The translations under genes were made by a program, and so were the position numbers. This document shows positions 33,534 to 41,365 of a stretch of DNA of 64,000 nt, piece after piece. Source of the stretch: CAXNKH01 sp049296795 (GTDB lineage Bacteria; Pseudomonadota; Gammaproteobacteria; Burkholderiales; Burkholderiaceae_C); contig JBAQTC010000037.1 in assembly GCA_049296795.1 (NCBI GenBank), positions 65,168-129,167 of the forward strand. Direction: 5' to 3'. Numbering within the stretch: position 1 is the stretch's first letter; every line of letters begins with the position of its first letter. The notes under the pieces are model-generated. The model worked only from the letters and a program-made list of their open reading frames with translations. It was not told where the DNA came from and made no database searches.

Positions 33534-34397
33534 CTAGAGCAAACCCGCGCTCAAGGCAGCGGCTGCAATACCCTTGTAGTTGTCGGCTTTGGAAGGGACG
33601 AAACGGCTGGCGCGCTGCAGCTCGAGAATCTCCTTACCTTCGGCTGTATTTTTGTTCAAGGCCAAAAAAGCCTTGCTCAGTTTGTCCTGCAGGGCCGCAG
33701 CCATGTCGGCATGAACCGACCAGTTGTAATCGAAATAAGGCGCTGTGGTGTAGAAGGCGCGGACCTTGGCCGGGTCCACTTTCTTGTCGGCAACAAACTT
33801 CTCCCAAACCGAGATATTGAGCGCACCGGCCTGGACTTTGCCTGCACTGACGGCAGCAATGGTGGCGTCATGGGCGCCGCTGTATGCCACGCGGCGGAAA
33901 TCTTTTTCAGGGTTGAGTCCAGCTTGCAACAAAAAACTTCGCGGCATCAGGTGACCACTGGTTGAGCTTTGCGAACCAAAACTCACGTCCTTGCCCTTGA
34001 GGTCGGCCAGGGTCTTGATCGCTGGGTTGGATGTGATGAAGACTGACTTGAATTTTTCATCTTCTTCGCGCTGGACCAGGGGGATTATTTTTCCACCTGA
34101 GCGGGTGTGGGCCTGCACGAAAGTGAAACCGCCGAACCAAGCCAGATCCACTTTTTTGTTCACCAGCGCTTCGACCGAAGCCGCATAGTCGGTCACCGGG
34201 ATGTACTCGACTTTCATACCGATTTGTTGTTCCAGGTAGCTCATCAACGGCCCAGCTTTGCGGGCCAATTCGGTCGGCGATTCGTCCGGGATCGCCGTAA
34301 CACGGAACACCGGTTGTGCTTGGGCTAATGCGCTCAAAGCCAGCATAGAGCCGACAAGCAAACCCGCCAAACGGCGGATGAAAAAATTGGGAACCAA
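33534..34397 (-). CDS. PhnD-like periplasmic binding protein, putative selenium oxyanion-type
   Basis: A 287-residue type-II binding protein of the PhnD/phosphate-phosphite-phosphonate family. It has a signal peptide (LAGLLVGSMLALSALAQAQ), FRVTAIPDESPTEL at the mature start, VDLAWFGGFTFVQA, VSFGSQSSTSGHLMPRSFLL and RRVAYSGAHDATIAAVSAGKVQAGALN. I take the TTG at 34397 as start because GAGGAA lies 6 bases upstream and the signal peptide begins there; ATGs further upstream would precede it with unlike sequence. Classic PhnD imports phosphonates. However, no phn lyase genes are near, while the divergent neighbours are egtD, senB-like and selD. I recall a related clade annotated as putative selenate-binding, so selenium uptake is the better inference. 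Confidence 0.85.
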   Translation of the reverse strand: MVPNFFIRRLAGLLVGSMLALSALAQAQPVFRVTAIPDESPTELARKAGPLMSYLEQQIGMKVEYIPVTDYAASVEALVNKKVDLAWFGGFTFVQAHTRSGGKIIPLVQREEDEKFKSVFITSNPAIKTLADLKGKDVSFGSQSSTSGHLMPRSFLLQAGLNPEKDFRRVAYSGAHDATIAAVSAGKVQAGALNISVWEKFVADKKVDPAKVRAFYTTAPYFDYNWSVHADMAAALQDKLSKAFLALNKNTAEGKEILELQRASRFVPSKADNYKGIAAAALSAGLL

Positions 34398-34423
34398 GGG
34401 AAATTCCTCGCAGGGGAAAAGAG

Positions 34424-34441
34424 TGCAAGGCCGATCTTGCA
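34424..34441. promoter_or_regulatory. Perfect inverted repeat in the leader of the PhnD-like gene
   Basis: TGCAAG, six spacer bases (GCCGAT), CTTGCA. It lies in the divergent spacer, 27 bases upstream of the PhnD-like TTG start and about 15 bases from its ribosome site. It could be an operator or an RNA hairpin in that gene's leader. It is seen directly; its function is unknown. Confidence 0.45.
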
Positions 34442-34463
34442 TGGGTTGATGGACAGCTGGCAG

Positions 34464-34484
34464 TTTACCCAGATTAAGGGTAAA
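34464..34484. promoter_or_regulatory. Candidate operator between the importer and egtD
   Basis: A perfect 7-bp inverted repeat, TTTACCC then seven bases (AGATTAA) then GGGTAAA. It is in the 111-base divergent spacer, 25 bases before the egtD ATG and 67 bases before the PhnD-like start. The 14-bp centre distance fits binding by a dimeric regulator. A TATATT at 34496-34501 is close to the egtD start and could be a -10-like element, but this is weak. The site could control both directions. Confidence 0.5.
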
Positions 34485-34508
34485 GCGTGCACTGCTATAT
34501 TGTCTGTC

Positions 34509-35474
34509 ATGAGAACTTCCCAAGCCCGTCAGCCTGCGTTCATTCAGTTGCATCATGACAGCCGCGATGCGGTGCGAGGCGAGTTGTTGCAGGGCTTGCA
34601 GGCCGAGGCTGCCAGCATTTCACCCAAATTTCTGTATGACGCTTTGGGTTCGCGCCTGTTCGAAGCCATCACAGAGTTGCCCGAGTACTACCCGACCCGA
34701 ACCGAAGCGTCGATTTTTGCTGCCTACGGCCAGGAAATGGCCGCGCTCACACCCGTGCAGGCCACTTTAGTCGATTTAGGCGCCGGCAATTGTGAGAAAG
34801 CGGCTGCCTTATTGGGGGTATTGCGCCCAGCACGCTATGTGGCCGTGGATATTTCGGTTGATTTTTTGCGCGCCACGTTGCTGCGACTCCAACAGCGCCA
34901 CCCTGAACTCGATGTGCTGGGACTGGGCCTGGATTTTTCCAGCGAATTGAACCTGCCAATCCAGGTCGGTGAAGGCCAGCGACTGCTGTTTTATCCGGGC
35001 TCCAGCATTGGCAACTTCACGCCGAGCCAAGCGCTTAAATTCCTGACGCAAGCCCGCACAGCTTGTCAAGGCGGAGGTTTGTTGATTGGTGTTGATTTGC
35101 TCAAGCCCGTGCCTATTTTGGAGCCGGCTTACGACGATGCGTTGGGCATCACGGCGGCTTTCAATCGCAATTTGTTGCACCATGTCAATCGTCTGGTAGG
35201 TAGTAACTTTGAGGTCGAACACTGGGCGCATCGTGCATTTTTCAATCCCAGCTTGTCACGTATCGAAATGCATTTGCAAGCCCAGCAGGGGGTCACGGTG
35301 TCATGGCCTGGTGGCCAGCGCCATTTTGTTGAAGGCCAGAGAATTCACACGGAAAACTCCTACAAGTACCGGCGCGAGGATTTTGCTGATTTGCTGCAGG
35401 CAGCGGGGTTTTCCCCGATTCGGGTTTGGCAGGATCAGCAGGCTTGGTTCGCCGTATTTTGGGCCCAGGCCTGA
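34509..35474 (+). CDS. egtD: L-histidine N-alpha-methyltransferase (EgtD)
   Basis: A 321-residue SAM-dependent methyltransferase, the normal length of EgtD. Motifs are FLYDALGSRLFEAITELPEYYPTRTE (N-terminal), VDLGAGNCEKAAALL (SAM motif I), VAVDISVDFL and LLFYPGSSIGNFTP. It adds three methyl groups to the amino group of histidine to give hercynine, precursor of ergothioneine and of selenoneine. The ATG at 34509 is preceded by the candidate operator, which argues against upstream starts at 34437/34449. No egtB or other ergothioneine gene is present. The gene is followed 6 bases later by the SenB-like gene and then selD. Confidence 0.93.
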   Translation: MRTSQARQPAFIQLHHDSRDAVRGELLQGLQAEAASISPKFLYDALGSRLFEAITELPEYYPTRTEASIFAAYGQEMAALTPVQATLVDLGAGNCEKAAALLGVLRPARYVAVDISVDFLRATLLRLQQRHPELDVLGLGLDFSSELNLPIQVGEGQRLLFYPGSSIGNFTPSQALKFLTQARTACQGGGLLIGVDLLKPVPILEPAYDDALGITAAFNRNLLHHVNRLVGSNFEVEHWAHRAFFNPSLSRIEMHLQAQQGVTVSWPGGQRHFVEGQRIHTENSYKYRREDFADLLQAAGFSPIRVWQDQQAWFAVFWAQA

Positions 35475-35480
35475 AGCCCC

Positions 35481-36467
35481 ATGCAAGCCAAACCTTGGCT
35501 CATCATTGTCAGTCCGGCTTTGGCGGCGGCCAACAACGGCAACTGGCAAACCGCCTGGCGCTGGTCGCGCTTGCTCTCGCCTTACTATCGCTGCCGCATT
35601 GTTCAGTCCTGGTCTGCCGCCGATGCAGGGGCTAAAGCAGAGCCGGCACAGCTCATGTTGGCGCTGCACGCCCGACGTTCGGCTGGGTCGATTCAGGCCT
35701 GGGCCCAGGCTTATCCCGGAGCCGGTTTGGTCGTGGTTTTGACGGGAACCGATTTGTACCGGGATATCCAGAATAACCGTGAGGCACAAGCCTCGTTGCA
35801 ATTGGCCCAGCGCCTGGTCGTGCTGCAAGAACAAGGTCCTGATGCCGTGCCGACAGAACTACGCAGCAAATGCCGAGTCATTTTTCAATCAACCAGCGCA
35901 CGGCAATGCCTGGAAAAAAGCGCCACCCGTTTCCGATCGGTGATGGTCGGCCATTTGCGCGAAGAAAAATCGCCGCAAACCCTGTTCCAGGCCGCAGGTA
36001 TTTTGCGTCAACGCAGTGATATTTTTCTGGATCACATTGGCGATGCGCTCGATCCCGTGCTCGGTGAACTGGCACAACAGACGACTCTGGCCTGCCCGAA
36101 CTACCGCTGGCTCGGCGCCAAAGGCCATGAGGCCACGCGACGCCATATCCAGCGCGCCCATGTGCTGGTGCACTGCAGCCAGATGGAAGGGGGTGCCCAT
36201 GTGTTGATGGAAGCGGTGCGTTGCGGCACGCCGGTGCTAGCCTCTCGCATTGCCGGCAATATCGGTATGTTGGGCGCGGACTACCAAGGATTTTTCGACT
36301 GGGGCGACAGTGTGGCATTGGCCCGGGTGCTGCAACGCTGCCGCGACGATCCCAATTTTTACGCGCTGTTACAGGCACAATGTAGTCGCCGCGCCCCACT
36401 TTTTTCGCCTTTGCGTGAGCGCAGTGCTCTGCTCGAATTGATCCAAGAACTGACGGAAAAACCATGA
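35481..36467 (+). CDS. senB: SenB-like selenosugar synthase (TIGR04348-type glycosyltransferase)
   Basis: A 328-residue GT4-like protein. The N-terminus IIVSPALAAANNGNWQTAWRWSRLL, the LMLALHARRSAGSI segment and VVVLTGTDLYRDIQ are what I recall of the TIGR04348 family, which was later shown to be SenB. A C-terminal Rossmann half has AHVLVHCSQMEGGAHVLMEAVRCGTPVLASRIAGNIGMLG, the sugar-nucleotide site. SenB couples selenophosphate with a UDP-sugar to make a selenosugar. It sits 6 bases after egtD and overlaps the start of selD by 4 bases (ATGA), so the three genes are tightly coupled. This context is the strongest support for the assignment. Confidence 0.85.
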   Translation: MQAKPWLIIVSPALAAANNGNWQTAWRWSRLLSPYYRCRIVQSWSAADAGAKAEPAQLMLALHARRSAGSIQAWAQAYPGAGLVVVLTGTDLYRDIQNNREAQASLQLAQRLVVLQEQGPDAVPTELRSKCRVIFQSTSARQCLEKSATRFRSVMVGHLREEKSPQTLFQAAGILRQRSDIFLDHIGDALDPVLGELAQQTTLACPNYRWLGAKGHEATRRHIQRAHVLVHCSQMEGGAHVLMEAVRCGTPVLASRIAGNIGMLGADYQGFFDWGDSVALARVLQRCRDDPNFYALLQAQCSRRAPLFSPLRERSALLELIQELTEKP

Positions 36468-37531
36468 ACAGCCCTAACCTCTCTTCTTTTGAGCCCCGTC
36501 TCACTTCGCTCTCGCATGGCGGCGGCTGCGGTTGCAAAATCGCCCCGGGCGTTTTGTCTGAAATCCTCAAAGGAACCAGCAAAATGCCAGTACCTCCTGA
36601 GCTGCTGGTGGGCATTGCTACGGCTGACGATGCTGCGGTCTATCAGCTCAATGACGAGCAAGCGCTGATCGCCACCACCGATTTTTTCATGCCCATCGTT
36701 GACGACCCCTTTGACTTCGGTCGAATTGCTGCGACCAACGCCATCTCCGATGTCTATGCCATGGGTGGCAAACCCATCATGGCCTTGGCCCTGGTGGGTA
36801 TGCCGATCAGTGTGTTATCGACTGACACCATAGGAAAAATTCTGGCCGGCGGCGAGTCGGTCTGCCAGGCCGCTGGAATTCCCATCGCCGGTGGCCACAC
36901 CATCGATTCAGTTGAGCCGATTTATGGTTTGGTGGCGCTGGGACTGGTTCATCCCAAGCGGGTCAAGCGCAATGCCGATGCGAAAGTTGGCGATCGACTG
37001 ATTCTGGGCAAACCCTTGGGCGTCGGCGTGATGTCGGCGGCTTTTAAAAAAGGTCAACTCGATGCGGCCGGTTATGCGCGAATGATAGCTGTCACCACCC
37101 AGCTCAACACACCAGGCCCCGATTTGGCCGCACTGGATGGGGTTCACGCACTGACCGATGTGACGGGCTTTGGCTTGGCCGGCCACGCTCTGGAACTGGC
37201 GCGTGGAGCGGGTTGCAGGGTGGAGATCGACTGGGAACGTGTTCCTCTGTTGCCCGGGGTCAGTGCGCTGGCCGCTGCGGGGGCGCTGACAGGTGCTTCG
37301 GCGCGTAACTGGGCAGGTTATGGCGCAGATATCGCTTTGGCCAGTCGCCGCTCAGAAATCGACCAAGCCTTATTGAGTGATCCGCAAACCAGCGGTGGTT
37401 TGCTGGTGTCTTGTGCACCCGAAGTAGTCGATGAGGTGTTGGCTATTTTCAAGCGCCACGGATTTGATTCGGCAGTCGAAATTGGCGAAATTACAGCAAG
37501 CCAGGGCGACCAACTTTTGCAAGTCAATTAG
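36464..37531 (+). CDS. selD: Selenide, water dikinase (SelD/SenC)
   Basis: A 355-residue selenophosphate synthetase. The catalytic N-terminal loop HGGGCGCKIAPGVL has Cys22, Cys24 and Lys25, which align with Cys17, Cys19 and Lys20 of the E. coli enzyme, so it is a Cys (not selenocysteine) version. Further motifs are TTDFFMPIVDDPFDFGRIAATNAISDVYAMG and AGGHTIDS. It makes selenophosphate from selenide and ATP. Usual SelD partners selA, selB, selU and sel tRNA are absent from the neighbourhood. Its coupling to the SenB-like gene suggests a SenC role feeding selenosugar synthesis. Confidence 0.92.
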   Translation: MNSPNLSSFEPRLTSLSHGGGCGCKIAPGVLSEILKGTSKMPVPPELLVGIATADDAAVYQLNDEQALIATTDFFMPIVDDPFDFGRIAATNAISDVYAMGGKPIMALALVGMPISVLSTDTIGKILAGGESVCQAAGIPIAGGHTIDSVEPIYGLVALGLVHPKRVKRNADAKVGDRLILGKPLGVGVMSAAFKKGQLDAAGYARMIAVTTQLNTPGPDLAALDGVHALTDVTGFGLAGHALELARGAGCRVEIDWERVPLLPGVSALAAAGALTGASARNWAGYGADIALASRRSEIDQALLSDPQTSGGLLVSCAPEVVDEVLAIFKRHGFDSAVEIGEITASQGDQLLQVN

Positions 37532-37554
37532 CCTCTAGTTATCGGGCATACGTC

Positions 37555-37577
37555 AAATTGGGGTCAGAACCTAATTT
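37555..37577. repeat. Short palindromic repeat-like element, copy 1
   Basis: An imperfect palindrome in the gap between selD and the sensor kinase: AAATT, GGGGTCAGAACCT, AATTT. The core GGGGTCAGAACC recurs at 37974-37992. It resembles scattered REP-like sequences of betaproteobacteria. A nearby GGGGCTTGACCCCCAT at 37620-37635 forms a separate short stem. Confidence 0.45.
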
Positions 37578-37603
37578 CGATCCAGAGCTTTCGCCCCGGA
37601 AAA

Positions 37604-40600
37604 TCAGTTGTCCTGAATTGGGGCTTGACCCCCATTTACCAACCCCGCGAGTACCGGCGTCAGTTCAGCCACTACGCTTTCGCGCAAAACCAGCAGGCGT
37701 GCCTGTTCAGCTTGATCTCGACACGCTTGTTCCAGCTCCGCGGCAGCAGCTGCCACGCCTTTAGCGCCGATATTGGCGGCCGAACCTTTAAGACTGTGGG
37801 CGCAGCGCAGTGCCGCACTCGGGTCGGCAGCTTCAAGTGCGGTGTCAAAGCGCGCACCAAAGTCGCTCTGGGCTTGGCGAAACATCGTTAGCAACTGGGC
37901 ATAGAGCTCGGTATTGCCGGCGCACACCCGCAAACCCGCCACTTGGTCGATCCCGGACAAATTGGGGGCGGCGTTGGGGTCAGAACCCAATTCCAATTTC
38001 CCAGTCCAATGCTCAAGCATCGCGTAGAGCTGGGTTACATCCAGCGGCTTGGTCAGGTAGTCGTTCATGCCGCACGCCAGCACTTTCTCTCGCGTACCTT
38101 TCATGGCGTCGGCCGTCAGGGCAATGATGGGCAGCTTGGCCCAAGCCGGATTCTGGCGAATCTGGTGGGTTGCCAGATAACCATCCATCACTGGCATATG
38201 GCAGTCCATCAACACCACGGCAAAGGCTGGCCCTTGGGCCAGCAGGGCCAGAGCTTGCTCGCCGTCGTTGGCCATCACCACATCCATCCCGACTTGACGC
38301 AACAGCGCATTGACCAGGGTCTGGTTCATCTCGTTGTCTTCGGCCACCAACACCCGCTTGCCGCTCAATTGCAAAGTAACTTGGGCGTTTACAGCAGTGG
38401 TTTTAGCTGCGGTTTCAACCGTGGCCTTGTTGTCTGGGTGCATGACCGCTGAGAGTGCGTTGAATAAGCTCGAGGTCGATACCGGTTTGGGAAGGATGGC
38501 GGCGACTTGCACCTGGCGTTGCGCCAGTAACTGCTGCAGATTTTCCGCCTTGTAGGCGGTGACCATGACAATGGCTGGCGGCTGGGGCAAGTCCATGTGC
38601 TGCAAGCGGTACAGGGTCTCAACGCCGTCCAAGTCCGGCATCACCCAGTCCATCAACACCAAGTCATAGGGTTGGGTGCTGGACGGTTGCGTTGGAGGGG
38701 TACCTCTTGTACTCGATCCGGTCTGGCGGGTCGCTTGTAGCAGGTTCAGCGCTTGCTCTCCACTGCTGGCCGTCGCAACGTCTAAGCCAAAGCCTTGGAG
38801 CAAGTCGCTGAGCAGGGCCAAGGCGGGCGGGCTGTCGTCGACCAGTAACACGCGCTGGCCGCGCATTTCTTCGGCCATGATTGCGCGCTGCCTGCGCAGT
38901 CCGTTGCGGTTGGCGTGGTTGTTGCCATCCTTGAGCCAGACAGTAAAGTAAAAGTTTGAACCTTGGCCGGGCGTGGACTGCGCCCAGATGCGACCGCCCA
39001 TCAACTCGACCAGGGACTTGGCAATCGACAGACCCAAGCCCGAGCCACCGTATTTTCGGGTGATGGAACTGTCAGCCTGACTAAAGGGCTGGAACAGCCC
39101 GTCACACTGCTCGGTCGTCATGCCAATGCCGCTGTCGCTGACTGTGAACTGGATCTCGATGGCCTCACGGGTAGTGGGCTTTTCTGGGGGTTTTTCGACT
39201 TTGATTTGAATTGTTCCTTGCGCGGTGAACTTGATGGCGTTGTTGCATAAATTGAGCAGGATCTGGCCCAGTCGCAGCGGGTCACCTAGCAAGTTAAGGG
39301 GCAGGTCGGGCGCAATCTGAAACACGAGCTCCAGGCCTTTTTCGTCGGCTTTGACGCTGACGATGTCACTCAGGTGTTCGAGCACCTGCTCTAGGTTCAA
39401 GTCGGTCTCTTCAAGCTCGAGCTTGCCGGCTTCGATTTTGGAGCTGTCCAAAATGTCGTTGAGAATGTTCAGCAAGTGTTTGGCTGCGGTTTCAATTTTT
39501 TGCACATAGTTCTTTTGCACAGCATCGAGCTCAGTTTTTAAGGCCAGGTAGCTAAAACCAATGATGGCGTTCATGGGGGTGCGAATTTCGTGGCTCATAT
39601 TCGCCAGGAAATCGGATTTGAAGCGTGAGGTCTGCTTCAGTTGTTGGTTGGTCGTCTCCAGGTCGGCGGCCAATGCTTGTGATTGCTGGAGCAGTGCTGC
39701 GCTTTTCTCCTCTAAAGCCTTGCGCTCGGTGATGTTGCGAATGCTAGAAAAATTAAATTCCTGCCCTTCAAACACGACAAAATTAGCGCTGACCTCGATC
39801 GGGAAGACTTTGCCTTGCTTGGTTTGGTGTCGGGTTTCCCAGGTGAGGCTGCCCTTTTGTTTGAGTTCTTCGAAATAAACAGGCCAACGCCCCAAGGGGA
39901 AATCAGGGTTCAGGGCGTAAACGGTTTGGGCTCGCATTTCATTGTGGCTATACCCACGTTCCTTGCAAGCAGAATCATTCGCATAGAGGATATTTCCCTC
40001 CCGGTCGATCCAGAGAATGCTGTCGTTGCTGTGATCAACGCTGAACTGCATTTTTTGCAGTTCCTGGCTGCGTTGGTTGAGGTTTTGGGTGAGTTTTTTG
40101 GCGAGTGTTTCAGCGTCGGAATGCCGTCTGAGCAGCAGCAGCCCAATCCAAAAGAGCAGGCTAGTCAAGCTCAAGCCGAGTGCCAGTGCCGTAGTTCTGG
40201 GTTGCGAGAGCCAAGGCACTTCCAAAGCGGATTGGCTTATGAACCGGATCGTCCAGTTGCTGTTATAGAGCGAGGTGCTCAGGTTGATGCTGAACTGCGG
40301 TGACTTCGATCCACGAGCTTTCGGACTTCGCCGTGCGCGGGAATCGAAAAACAGCGCTGTGCTGGTTTGCGCAGCATCGTCAAAGAGCATGACATCCACG
40401 GGCAAATCGGAATCCAACTTGATGGCCTGCATCAGCTCGGTGATGTTGAAAGCTGAAGCGACCAGTCCTTGGAGCGCGTTCCAGCGTGTCTTCTCATTGC
40501 TTAGCGCCTGGTTTTTTCGATAGACCGGAACAAACATGGCAAACGTAGCGGGTGGATTTTTTTCTGTTTCATTGGCTCTGACGATCCGGCCCGTTAATGT

Positions 40601-41146
40601 GCTCAGACCGGTTTCCCCGGCGCGTCGGATGGCTTGGGCCCTGATGGTTTCGGTCATGGGGTCAAAGCCAAGGACCTTCAGGTTAACGGCGTGGGAAGGC
40701 TCGATGAAAACCACCGACGAGTAAAGTTTTCGCACGCCGGCTGGATGAACGCTGTACTGTGGAAAGCCTTGATGGCGAACCGCCTGGGTATGGGCTTGCA
40801 ACTCGGACGGCGCGATGAGCTCGATATATCCAATGCCTCGCCCACTGCTTTCGCTTTCGGTCAACCCCAGGCGCTTGATATAGCGTCCAAATTCTTCCCG
40901 GTCAACTTGCTTGCTGGCATCAAACAGAGCGGCAACGCCCAACAAGACCGCTTCGTGGTTTTTCATTTCAATTTCAATGAGCTGGTTGATTTGTTGCACA
41001 TGGCGTTCAAACCGTTTCTCATTCACACCGACTTCGCGCACATAGTCGAAGTGCAGGACCAACAGCAACAGGCTTAGGCCAAGAAGCAGGACGGTCCACG
41101 GTAGCAACAATTGCCGATTAAAAATTTGCTGTAGTTGCTGCTTCAT
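37604..41146 (-). CDS. Hybrid sensor histidine kinase (CHASE-PAS-HisKA-HATPase-REC-REC-Hpt)
   Basis: A 1180-residue membrane sensor. A first transmembrane helix (~12-32) is followed by a periplasmic CHASE domain (~70-250), a second helix (~320-340), a PAS domain (~370-500) and the phospho-acceptor HisKA box SHEIRTPMNAIIGF (His about 517). The HATPase follows with DSGIGMTTEQCDGLFQPF and GSGLGLSIAKSLVELMGG. There are two receiver domains (Asp about 832 in LVLMDWVMPD and about 979 in VVLMDCHMP) and a C-terminal Hpt with AHSLKGSAAN (His about 1116). The ATG has GGAGG 4 bases upstream. No partner response regulator is adjacent, so output is through an unlinked protein. The signal is unknown; CHASE domains bind small extracellular ligands. 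It is convergent with selD. Confidence 0.92.
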   Translation of the reverse strand: MKQQLQQIFNRQLLLPWTVLLLGLSLLLLVLHFDYVREVGVNEKRFERHVQQINQLIEIEMKNHEAVLLGVAALFDASKQVDREEFGRYIKRLGLTESESSGRGIGYIELIAPSELQAHTQAVRHQGFPQYSVHPAGVRKLYSSVVFIEPSHAVNLKVLGFDPMTETIRAQAIRRAGETGLSTLTGRIVRANETEKNPPATFAMFVPVYRKNQALSNEKTRWNALQGLVASAFNITELMQAIKLDSDLPVDVMLFDDAAQTSTALFFDSRARRSPKARGSKSPQFSINLSTSLYNSNWTIRFISQSALEVPWLSQPRTTALALGLSLTSLLFWIGLLLLRRHSDAETLAKKLTQNLNQRSQELQKMQFSVDHSNDSILWIDREGNILYANDSACKERGYSHNEMRAQTVYALNPDFPLGRWPVYFEELKQKGSLTWETRHQTKQGKVFPIEVSANFVVFEGQEFNFSSIRNITERKALEEKSAALLQQSQALAADLETTNQQLKQTSRFKSDFLANMSHEIRTPMNAIIGFSYLALKTELDAVQKNYVQKIETAAKHLLNILNDILDSSKIEAGKLELEETDLNLEQVLEHLSDIVSVKADEKGLELVFQIAPDLPLNLLGDPLRLGQILLNLCNNAIKFTAQGTIQIKVEKPPEKPTTREAIEIQFTVSDSGIGMTTEQCDGLFQPFSQADSSITRKYGGSGLGLSIAKSLVELMGGRIWAQSTPGQGSNFYFTVWLKDGNNHANRNGLRRQRAIMAEEMRGQRVLLVDDSPPALALLSDLLQGFGLDVATASSGEQALNLLQATRQTGSSTRGTPPTQPSSTQPYDLVLMDWVMPDLDGVETLYRLQHMDLPQPPAIVMVTAYKAENLQQLLAQRQVQVAAILPKPVSTSSLFNALSAVMHPDNKATVETAAKTTAVNAQVTLQLSGKRVLVAEDNEMNQTLVNALLRQVGMDVVMANDGEQALALLAQGPAFAVVLMDCHMPVMDGYLATHQIRQNPAWAKLPIIALTADAMKGTREKVLACGMNDYLTKPLDVTQLYAMLEHWTGKLELGSDPNAAPNLSGIDQVAGLRVCAGNTELYAQLLTMFRQAQSDFGARFDTALEAADPSAALRCAHSLKGSAANIGAKGVAAAAAELEQACRDQAEQARLLVLRESVVAELTPVLAGLVNGGQAPIQDN
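37974..37992. repeat. Short palindromic repeat-like element, copy 2 (inside the kinase gene)
   Basis: TTGGGGTCAGAACCCAATT, close to the copy at 37555. It lies within the coding sequence of the hybrid kinase, in the linker between the second receiver and the Hpt domain, where it encodes part of ELGSDPNAAPN. A frame-preserving insertion of a repeat in a flexible linker is the simplest reading. Confidence 0.45.
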
Positions 41147-41365
41147 GCTGCCTCCAACCGCTGCACAAGGCTGGGCCAAGTCCGCATTGACCGGAACCAC
41201 AGGTTCGCATTGCCGCAGGGGCGGGCTTGAGTCGAAGCTTGGGTTAAAGCTTGTTTAAGGGGGCGGTCAGGGGCCATGCTGATTGACCAATGGTCGCCAA
41301 ATTATGCGACGCCGGCCTCTAAACTGCAAATAATTAGATCCCCTGGCGGGTGCTATCCATCCGGT

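Noticed and set aside
30988..34397. Phosphonate transport and degradation operon
   Set aside because: Only the four transporter genes are present; no C-P lyase or phosphonatase genes follow, and the context is selenium related.
37604..41146. Hybrid kinase as regulator of the selD operon
   Set aside because: Only positional closeness supports it; convergent orientation and lack of a response regulator make it unsupported.
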